Origin: Termitomyces sp. T153
Lineage: Eukaryota > Basidiomycota > Agaricomycetes > Agaricales > Lyophyllaceae
Direction of reading: 5' to 3'
Length of the DNA stretch: 64,000 nucleotides
NCBI GenBank assembly: GCA_018296165.2
Contig: JACKQL020000016.1
Coordinates: 1,047,806-1,111,805, forward strand
In this document: positions 55,530 through 64,000 of the stretch, one piece after another
Position numbering within the stretch: the first letter of the stretch is position 1
How the letters are laid out: every line of letters begins with the position of its first letter
Made by a program: the position numbers and the translations under genes
The notes under the pieces: model-generated
Told to the model about the DNA's origin: nothing
What the model saw: only the letters and a program-made list of their open reading frames with translations
Databases searched by the model: none

Positions 55530-57886
55530 TCACCCCCCCTCTAGCATGTGGTGTCTCGATGTACTGGGTAGAAGAAGTCACAAATTGCCTGGTCCACTGC
55601 TGAAATAGGGTAGATGCCTCAAATGGCCTTTATGGCATTTGGATGCCTTTGGTAGAAGTCCTGGACCAGGGTCAGTGCACATACATTAGCCTGCAGCTCC
55701 TAAGAGATGTCCTCAATGCCATATCCCTTCCATTTTATCTTGAACTGCAACTTCCCTCGGAATATCCTGCTATCCAAAATTTCCTCTACTTCATACTCCT
55801 CCTCATTGTCAACCAGAACTTGTGGGGGGGGGTTAGGGCAGTGGCCAGGGATTGAATTCTCTGGGGCTGGGAATAGTTTGACAATATTGAAGACTAGGTG
55901 CAATTGGCATAGGCCTACTGGGAGCTTCAGTCAGTATGCTAAGGGTCCCACTTTCTTCTCCACCATGAAGGGGCCAAGATGATGATGTGACAGCTTTTGA
56001 GATGGTCTTGTCATCTTAATATCTGAGCTATCCAAGTACACACAGTCTCCTGGCTTGTTAACCAGGGCCAGTGTCTGGTGACAGTCATAGTAGCATGCCA
56101 TGTTGTCCTTGGCCTCTGCCAATGCAGCCTTGGCCTCCTCCTGCACCTTCTTCATCCTGTCCACAAACTCATTTACAGAGTCATTCTCAGAGGGGTGTGC
56201 CCAAGGTTCAAATCCCATGTGGGGGTGCCTGCCAGTGTCCAGAAAGAATGGAGTCATCTGTGTGGAAGAGTGGACATGGTTGTTATACTGGAACTCAGCA
56301 TCTGGCAGGAGCTCATCCCAATCATCCTGCCTCTCATTACAAAAGAGGCAGAGATACTGTTCCAGTTCTTAATTTACACATTCTGTCTATCCATCTGACT
56401 GGGGATGGTAGGCAGTGGTGGTATGGAGCTTCACTCCAAGCAAGCAGTACAGTTCCCAAGTAAATTCTGCCACAAACTGGGGGCCTCAATCAGAGATGTA
56501 CCCATCTGACAGACCATGGAGCTTCCAGACATTCTTCTGATACAGACTAGCTGCTCCCAAGGCAGAGTTGTGTGGGTAGGGATGAAATGGGCTCATTTAT
56601 CATAGAGGTCCACAACTACCATCACTACATTGTACCCATGAGCATCTGAGAGTTCCACAATGAAATCCACCAATGCAACACTCTAGTGAGCAGCTTGAAT
56701 AGGGAGTGGATGGAGCTGGCCCATGGGCACTTGGTAGCAAGGCTTGGTGCAAAGACAAAGATCACAGGTGCTAGTGTAGGTGCCTACATATTGGGAGATC
56801 TGTGGCCACCAATAGTTCCAGGATACCAGCTCCAGCATCTTCCACCTTCCAGGATGTCCAGCTACCCAAGAGTCATGATATTGTTCTAGAATGTGCCAGA
56901 AAAGTTCAGGAATGTTGGGCACATAAATGTGTCCTCTGAAGGTCAGAAGCCCATCCTGGAGACCCCACTTGTTGGCATGTACTGATTGAACCCCACTGGC
57001 TCATTGCACTTGCAAGGCCTGAGCAGCCTGGGCCACTGCATGCCCTCTTGATTCCCTCACCAGATGTCCTTGAGGATGTTTGCCTCATCCCCTTGGGCCA
57101 CAATCCCCTCTAGAGCATGAATGGCAAAGAGCTTGGGCTTGAGGAGGATGATGTTGTCATTATCACCTTCCCCTATGCCATGATCAGCTCACCTAGATAA
57201 TGCATCTGGCTTACTCATGCTCCATCCAGATTTGTGGTGCAGCAAGAAGTCAAAGTTAGCCAGATACAAGGACTATTAAGCTTGGCATCAATTAAGCTTC
57301 TTTGCCATACATAAGTACTCTAGGTTCTTGTGATCTGTCCAGACTTCAAACTTATGCTGTGCACCCTAAAGGAAATGCCACCATTCTTCAAAGGACCAAA
57401 TTATGGCCAGCATCTCCTTGTCATGGATCTTGTAATTCAGTTTTACTGCATTAAGGCTCTTGGAGTAGAAGACTACAGGATGCCACTTGCCATCCTCCTT
57501 GGACTGCTGAGAAAGAACAGCTCCTGTGGCAAAGTTGGAGCTATCTGCTTCAACATGGAAGGGGGAGTCATTGTCAGGGAACACAAGAACTGGCTTAAAG
57601 ATCACTGCTTGCTTGAGGGTGTCAAAGGCAACTTGCTGCACAGACTTCCATTGCTATGCCATGTCCTTGACAGTGAGGTCAAAAAGAGGGTGGGCACAGT
57701 GAGAGAAATCTTGGATAAACTTCTGGTAGAAGTTAACAAAGCCTAGGAAGGCCTGTACTTCCTTCTTGTTCTTTGGCTCTGGCCACTCCACTACACCTGC
57801 TACTTTAACCAGATCCATCTCTGCAGTTCCATGAGAGATGATCAGACTGAGGTACTTGACCTTAGTCTGCTCAAACTCACACTTCT
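55530..57886 (-). pseudogene. X pol 3' half, inverted duplicate (RT end to chromodomain)
   Basis: On minus: the end of RT/connection (FEQTKVKYLSLIIS, PEPKNKKEVQAFLGF), RNase H (FPDNDSPFHVEADSS, HDKEMLAIIWSFEEW), integrase (CDLCLCTKPC and the C-terminal core) and a chromodomain ([26 protein letters not shown]). It mirrors 61276-63641 with the same stops at the same positions. The only length change seen is 9 bp near 55825. It ends abruptly in mid-RT at 57886, where a forward X LTR fragment starts. Confidence 0.9.
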
Positions 57887-57891
57887 TAGGC

Positions 57892-58169
57892 AGTTGCATG
57901 CAGAGAGTCTGGAGATCAAGGCCATTTACAATGGATTTCCACTTTTGATTGTACTCTGGATTTGGTTGTTGTTGGGTGTTGTTTTCAGAAGCTCTAGAGT
58001 AAATATTCTGAACACTAGCATTGGGGATCCTTAGAATTGTTCTCTTTGGATCTCCCTCTGCTAAGTGAGTAGCTAGAACTCTAGAACTTCTTGTAGATAC
58101 TGAATAAACTTTGGATCTCCCTCTGCCAGTTGTGTGACTGAGCCACAGCCTTCAGAGGTTGCCCTTATA
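57892..58169 (+). repeat. 5' LTR of forward X element, 5'-truncated
   Basis: Matches the inner to 3' part of the X LTR (from GCAGAGAGTCTGGAG to GGTTGCCCTTATA). Compared with 63930-64000 it shows TCAAGG against TTGAGG and similar pairs, as expected from CpG loss on opposite strands. Confidence 0.75.
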
Positions 58170-59580
58170 GCAGAACAAGTCTCTAGATTTGGTCTGGGAG
58201 CCCCCTTTTTGGTTACTTGAGCTTCTACTTGGTTCCTCAAGAGGTCTCTCCCCCACCAGTGTCTTAGTGCCCCTGTGCTCTTCCTATGACTCAGCCAACC
58301 CCTCCAGCACCTCCTCCTGACACTTGAAGCCCCCAGAACAATGCCTGGAGTTGTTTGCTGTCCCTGGAGACATAGGTTCAACTTACCCAAGCCTCTCTTA
58401 CTTCCCATATGGCTGAACTCACTGGACTCCATCAAACTACTAAAGCAGTGTCCCTTTCTTTACAAGCCCTTCTGGAATGTCTCCCCCTTGCTCCTACCAC
58501 TCCTTTGATGCCCCCAGCAGATGCAGAACAGTTTGTATCTGCACCTAGCTCAGGCTTCCTGGCTCCAGCTGCTGCAGAATGGTTTGCATCTGCATCTGGC
58601 TTAGGCCCTTCAGCTTCCTATCCTAAATTCCTTGTCCTGCACTCCCTGATGTATATGATGGAGATTGTAAGGCTGGAGAATGCTTCCTCCAGTCCTGTAT
58701 CACCTATATCCAGCTGAGTGGTAAAGCCTTTACCTCAGACATCTTGAAAATTGCCTGGGTTTTCTCTTACATGAAGGCTGGTTGAGCCTCAACCTATGCA
58801 CTGCACATCTTTTGATGCCCAGGAGGAGTTGAGAGTTTCTCTGGCTGGATGGAGTTTGAGAAGGAGTTCTGAGCAGAGTTCTTCCCCCTTGACCCCACCA
58901 AAACCACAGCTCTTTCCCTTCAAGACTAAACTCAGTATGGCTAAGGAAAGTGGTCCCTTGATAAGTACATTGACTCCTTTTGTGCTTTAGTTGAATGGGC
59001 TGGATATCCGGATGGTCTTCAGCTCTGCCTCACTTTTTGGAAAGGACTTCACCCCTCTCTCATCAACTGTATTGATTACATGGCAGAGGGGTGCCCAGAT
59101 GACAAACACATTGACACCTGGTACAAGGTGGCACACAAGCAGTGGCAGCTGATGGAACTCAAATGTGAGCTGCGATGCATGCAGCATCCTCCAGTTACCT
59201 TTCACTCTATGATGGCCCCTTGAGTGGGTGTAAACCCTTCCATCCCCTCCCAGGTTGCTCTGTTCTGTGCTCTTTCTGTTGCTCCTCCATGTCCTCTACC
59301 CCAGGGAGTTCTGATGGATGTTGATGCTTCCTGCCAGCGCTCCTCCACCCCCTTGCTGTGTTGACACTGCAGAAAGGCTAGCCACTTTGCCCATCATTGT
59401 CTTCAAGGGTTAGAAGTGTGTTACCTGTCTTCATTGGAGCAAGAGGAGCTGCTTGCCCAACTCCTCACAGCCCATGATGCAGCAGGAGCTCCCTCTCCTG
59501 ATGCACTCACAACTGTTTCTTCCACTGAGGTTGTTGGCAAGTTGGAGGTTGCATCCATAGAGCCTGAGGAGGATTTTTAA
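58170..59580 (+). pseudogene. Family X gag (decayed)
   Basis: Frames on plus: a Pro/Ala-rich N-terminal part (58409-58717), and a capsid-like middle in shifted frames (GPLISTLTPF, then a FALVEWAG-type region near 58980). Near 59363-59400 a zinc knuckle of CX2CX4HX4C layout has a TGA at its second position where CGA would read Arg (C-stop-HC, RKASHFAHHC). An acidic tail ends with TAA near 59578. Too broken to translate. Confidence 0.6.
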
Positions 59581-59591
59581 AGAGGAAGTGG

Positions 59592-60480
59592 ATGACCTGT
59601 ATGCCCCTGTTGCCTAGCACTAATCATTTCACTCCCTTGTCCATAGAATCAAGTATATCTGTTGCTGCTATTGATACTATGCCCAAAATGATAAGCCCCC
59701 CCTCAGACATACAAAACCCACCTCCAGCTAAAGTCTCAGCTGGGAATATGCCTCCTAGCCCATGCCACTGGATCCCTGCCTGGGAATGTCATCTTCCCCA
59801 TTGCTACATTGTTGCTTCCACTCCTTCTGCCAACTCTATGGAGCTACAGGTAGAAATCAAGATGACTGACACCCAACAGGTCTGGAGCATTGTGGCCCTG
59901 CTTGACAGTGGAGCAATGGGCCTTTTCCTTAATGCAGACTATGTGCAACAACACTGTCTCACCACATGCCTCCTCTCTTGTCCAATCCCTATATACAATG
60001 TAGATGGCATGCTCAATAAAGCTGGCTCTATTTGCTCAGTAGTGGACCTGGTGCTTTGCTACTAAGACCACTCAAAATGCACTGCTTTTGCTGTCACTAG
60101 TTTGGAGAAGCAAGACATGATCTTAGAGTTTACCTGGTTACATGAACATAACCCTGAGATTGATTGGACCAAGGGCAAGGTGAAGATGAGCTGTTGTCCC
60201 TGTTGTTGTCTGACCTGTGCAGAGGAGGCTTAGAAGGAGCACAGAGTAAAAGTCCAGGAGCATGCTGCCATGCATGCTTGTTGCACAGGGCATCTCCCTT
60301 TTGCTGATCTCAACCTCCTGAATCCCCCCCCTCTGGCATTCCCTTATAGAGAGGCCCTCTACAAGGATGTCTGAGGTGCTGGGTGTGAACTCCAGGAAGA
60401 AGATGGATGTGAAGGGGACTTTGCCAGTGCTTGTGACCCAGAGTCTCCAGATGAGACTATTGAGGTAGGTGATAGAATCT
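59592..60480 (+). pseudogene. Family X protease region (decayed)
   Basis: The open stretch 59592-60065 carries one retropepsin motif, LLDSGAMGLFLNADYV, near 59908. After a stop the frame gives the WLHEHNPEIDWTKGKVKM segment. Only one protease unit is present here, unlike Z. Confidence 0.7.
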
Positions 60481-60485
60481 ATGCC

Positions 60486-63400
60486 ATGATGCTTTGCCCT
60501 CCCCCTACAATAGCAGAGATCAGGGCTAGCCAAACAACCTCTCAGCAATTAGCTGAGGCATTTGCAGAAAATTCCCAGCCCAAACTCTCTTGCAGCATAG
60601 TTCCACATCATCTACATGACTTCAAGGACATATTTTCCAAGGCATCATTTGATTCACTCCCAGAGTGTAAGCAATGGGACCATGCAATCAAGCTGATACC
60701 AGATGCCAAACTCTCCAGTTGCAAGGTCTATCCACTTGCACCCCATGAGCAGGATGAACTGGATGCATTCCTGCAGGAGAACCTTAGCTCTGGCAGAATA
60801 CAACCCTCTAAGTCTCCAATGGCCTCTCCAGTCTTTTTCATTAAGAAGAAGGATAGGTCTCTTCATCTGGTTCAGGATTATTGAGTTCTGAATGCAATGA
60901 TGGTAAAGAACCACTATCCCCTACCACTCATCTTGGAACTTGTCAACAACCTTCAAGGTGCACAATATTTCACTAAGTTGGATGTCTGCTGGGGCTACAA
61001 CAATGTGTGCATCAAGGAAGGAGACAAGTGGAAGGCAGCATTCAGAACCAATTGTGGACTCTTTGAACCTTTGGTAATGTTCTTTGGCCTTACAAACAGT
61101 CCAGCCACCTTTCAGACAATGAATGATGATATCTTCTGTGATCTAATTGTGGAGGGTGTTGTTTGTGTGTATCTTGATGACATCCTTATCTATACCAAGA
61201 CCCTAGAGGAACACTGTCAGATCACATGCATTGTCTTGGAATGCCTCCACCAACACCAGCTCTATCTTAAGCCTGAGAAGTGTGAGTTTGAGCAGACTAA
61301 GGTCAAGTACCTCAGTCTGATCATCTCTCATGGAACTGCAGAGATGGATCTGGTTAAAGTAGCAGGTGTAGTGGAGTGGCCAGAGCCAAAGAACAAGAAG
61401 GAAGTACAGGCCTTCCTAGGCTTTGTTAACTTCTACCAGAAGTTTATCCAAGATTTCTCTCACTGTGCCCACCCTCTTTTTGACCTCACTGTCAAGGACA
61501 TGGCATAGCAATGGAAGTCTGTGCAGCAAGTTGCCTTTGACACCCTCAAGCAAGCAGTGATCTTTAAGCCAGTTCTTGTGTTCCCTGACAATGACTCCCC
61601 CTTCCATGTTGAAGCAGATAGCTCCAACTTTGCCACAGGAGCTGTTCTTTCTCAGCAGTCCAAGGAGGATGGCAAGTGGCATCCTGTAGTCTTCTACTCC
61701 AAGAGCCTTAATGCAGTAAAACTGAATTACAAGATCCATGACAAGGAGATGCTGGCCATAATTTGGTCCTTTGAAGAATGGTGGCATTTCCTTTAGGGTG
61801 CACAGCATAAGTTTGAAGTCTGGACAGATCACAAGAACCTAGAGTACTTATGTATGGCAAAGAAGCTTAATTGATGCCAAGCTTAATAGTCCTTGTATCT
61901 GGCTAACTTTGACTTCTTGCTGCACCACAAATCTGGATGGAGCATGAGTAAGCCAGATGCATTATCTAGGTGAGCTGATCATGGCATAGGGGAAGGTGAT
62001 AATGACAACATCATCCTCCTCAAGCCCAAGCTCTTTGCCATTCATGCTCTAGAGGGGATTGTGGCCCAAGGGGATGAGGCAAACATCCTCAAGGACATCT
62101 GGTGAGGGAATCAAGAGGGCATGCAGTGGCCCAGGCTGCTCAGGCCTTGCAAGTGCAATGAGCCAGTGGGGTTCAATCAGTACATGCCAACAAGTGGGGT
62201 CTCCAGGATGGGCTTCTGACCTTCAGAGGACACATTTATGTGCCCAACATTCCTGAACTTTTCTGGCACATTCTAGAACAATATCATGACTCTTGGGTAG
62301 CTGGACATCCTGGAAGGTGGAAGATGCTGGAGCTGGTATCCTGGAACTATTGGTGGCCACAGATCTCCCAATATGTAGGCACCTACACTAGCACCTGTGA
62401 TCTTTGTCTTTGCACCAAGCCTTGCTACCAAGTGCCCATGGGCCAGCTCCATCCACTCCCTATTCAAGCTGCTCACTAGAGTGTTGCATTGGTGGATTTC
62501 ATTGTGGAACTCTCAGATGCTCATGGGTACAATGTAGTGATGGTAGTTGTGGACCTCTATGATAAATGAGCCCATTTCATCCCTACCCACACAACTCTGC
62601 CTTGGGAGCAGCTAGTCTGTATCAGAAGAATGTCTGGAAGCTCCATGGTCTGTCAGATGGGTACATCTCTGATTGAGGCCCCCAGTTTGTGGCAGAATTT
62701 ACTTGGGAACTGTACTGCTTGCTTGGAGTGAAGCTCCATACCACCACTGCCTACCATCCCCAGTCAGATGGATAGACAGAATGTGTAAATTAAGAACTGG
62801 AACAGTATCTCTGCCTCTTTTGTAATGAGAGGCAGGATGATTGGGATGAGCTCCTGCCAGATGCTGAGTTCCAGTATAACAACCATGTCCACTCTTCCAC
62901 ACAGATGACTCCATTCTTTCTGGACACTGGCAGGCACCCCCACATGGGATTTGAACCTTGGGCACACCCCTCTGAGAATGACTCTGTAAATGAGTTTGTG
63001 GACAGGATGAAGAAGGTGCAGGAGGAGGCCAAGGCTGCATTGGCAGAGGCCAAGGACAACATGGCATGCTACTATGACTGTCACCAGACACTGGCCCTGG
63101 TTAACAAGCCAGGAGACTGTGTGTACTTGGATAGCTCAGATATTAAGATGACAAGACCATCTCAAAAGCTGTCACATCATCATCTTGGCCCCTTCATGGT
63201 GGAGAAGAAAGTGGGACCCTTAGCATACTGACTGAAGCTCCCAGTAGGCCTATGCCAATTGCACCTAGTCTTCAATATTGTCAAACTATTCCCAGCCCCA
63301 GAGAATTCAATCCCTGGCCACTGCCCTAAGCCACCCCCCCCCCCCCCACAAGTTCTGGTTGACAATGAGGAGGAGTATGAAGTAGAGGAAATTTTGGATA

Positions 63401-63545
63401 GCAGGATATTCCGAGGGAAGTTGCAGTTCAAGATAAAATGGAAGGGATATGGCATTGAGGACATCTCTTAGGAGCTGCAGGCTAATGTATGTGCACTGAC
63501 CCTGGTCCAGGACTTCTACCAAAGGCATCCAAATGCCATAAAGGC
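60486..63545 (+). pseudogene. Family X RT, RNase H, integrase, chromodomain (decayed)
   Basis: RT from SKASFDSLPECKQWDHAIKL, through SPVFFIKKKD, SPATFQTMNDD and an intact YLDDILIYT near 61170. RNase H ends at the TAG near 61794. Integrase zinc block (CDLCLCTKPC, 62400) and DDE part (LVDFIVELSD, PQSDG then stop) follow. Integrase C-terminus at 62905-63231 and chromodomain at 63358-63471. About ten stops, several where CGA or CAG would be expected. The part from 61276 on is duplicated in reverse at 55530-57886. Confidence 0.85.
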
Positions 63546-63628
63546 CATTTGAGGCATCTACCCTATTTCAGCAGTGGACCAGGCAATTTGTGACTTCTTC
63601 TACCCAGTACATCGAGACACCACATGCT

Positions 63629-63641
63629 AGAGGGGGGGTGA
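63629..63641 (+). other. Polypurine tract of X
   Basis: AGAGGGGGGGTGA directly before the LTR, matching the Z and X copy 1 junctions. Confidence 0.7.
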
Positions 63642-64000
63642 TGTCAGGGGATGTCCCAGTCCCCCTTTGCTCTGTTCTCCCTCCTTATGGTTTTACTCTA
63701 TTCTCCTTTCACTTTCCTATCTGCTGGCTCCAGTTTTAACCATCAGGCTGCACCAGTTCTCTGTCCATAATTCTGACAAGTGTTGCCCCTTCCACATGGC
63801 CTCTTACCAGACCCCTGGATTGTCTCATGTATTCTGGGCCTACCACTCATCATAGGCCTCCCATCTTCGGACCACAGGTACTTCTGACCAAGGGCTATCT
63901 TTTAGTCATATTGGTATGTAGTCATGTGCAGAGAGTCTGGAGATTGAGGCCATTTACAATGGATTTCCACTTTTGATCAGACTCTGGATTTGGTTGTTGT
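63642..64000 (+). repeat. 3' LTR of forward X element (cut by window end)
   Basis: Begins TGTCAGGGGATGTCCC. Mirror image of 55171-55529 to the last base of the window. Confidence 0.9.

Larger units (their letters stand above)
55171..64000. repeat. Large inverted repeat (arms 55171-57886 and 61276-64000)
   Basis: Paired coordinates sum to 119162 through the pol part and to 119171 outside the 9-bp indel near 55825/63335. All ORFs in one arm have an identical counterpart in the other. Segments compared base by base (63520-63640; 63840-64000) are identical. The right arm may continue past the window. Confidence 0.93.

Overview
The window looks like chromosomal DNA of a mushroom-type basidiomycete (Agaricomycetes). 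The host genes are split by many introns of about 45-65 nt. One host gene fits the DUF6534 membrane-protein pattern common in that class. Nearly everything else is LTR retrotransposon DNA, mostly chromodomain Ty3/Gypsy elements. There is no bacterial-style gene layout.

Region by region. 1-18.7 kb is a nested transposon block almost free of CpG. It holds a transposase-like scrap (1-230), then a decayed Gypsy copy of family X (about 430-1723, resuming at 13810-15577). A complete but decayed 12.1-kb Gypsy element, Y (1724-13804, TSD GCATC), sits inside X. A solo X LTR (16165-16534, TSD ACCCT) and a decayed multi-copy gene (16560-18690, minus) follow. 18.7-28.3 kb is a gene island with normal CpG content: a DUF6534-type membrane protein, a cytochrome P450 of about 13 exons and a 2-oxoglutarate/Fe(II) oxygenase, all on plus. 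28.3-33.8 kb is again CpG-poor: a solo LTR, a 76-bp minisatellite, a small inverted-repeat element and a Y-like gag (W) split by another solo LTR.

33848-44675 is a young GC-rich chromovirus, Z, with 1-kb LTRs and TSD GAGTT. It carries gag, a pol with two retropepsin domains in tandem, and between pol and the 3' LTR an antisense, intron-containing gene for a cysteine-cluster/coiled-coil protein. Pol is broken only by two in-frame TGA codons. 45.9-49.5 kb is a second gene island with another P450 (minus). 49.5-51.4 kb is a truncated Copia element whose two LTRs differ sharply in CpG content. 53.2-55.0 kb is a decayed relative of Z (LTR and gag). 55.0-64.0 kb is a second X element with a near-perfect inverted duplication of its 3' half (arms of about 2.7 kb, spacer about 3.4 kb).

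The P450s, the oxygenase and the membrane protein could be parts of one oxidative (secondary-metabolite or detoxification) neighbourhood later split by retrotransposons, but no backbone synthase is visible. Repeats have lost nearly all CpG, and differences between aligned copies are mainly CpG transitions. This fits cytosine methylation and deamination of repeats in fungi that methylate transposons. The most unusual observations are the tandem protease and the antisense spliced cargo gene of Z, the large inverted duplication, the CpG boundary inside the Copia element, and an extra sense gene inside Y that resembles a repeated agaricomycete orphan family.
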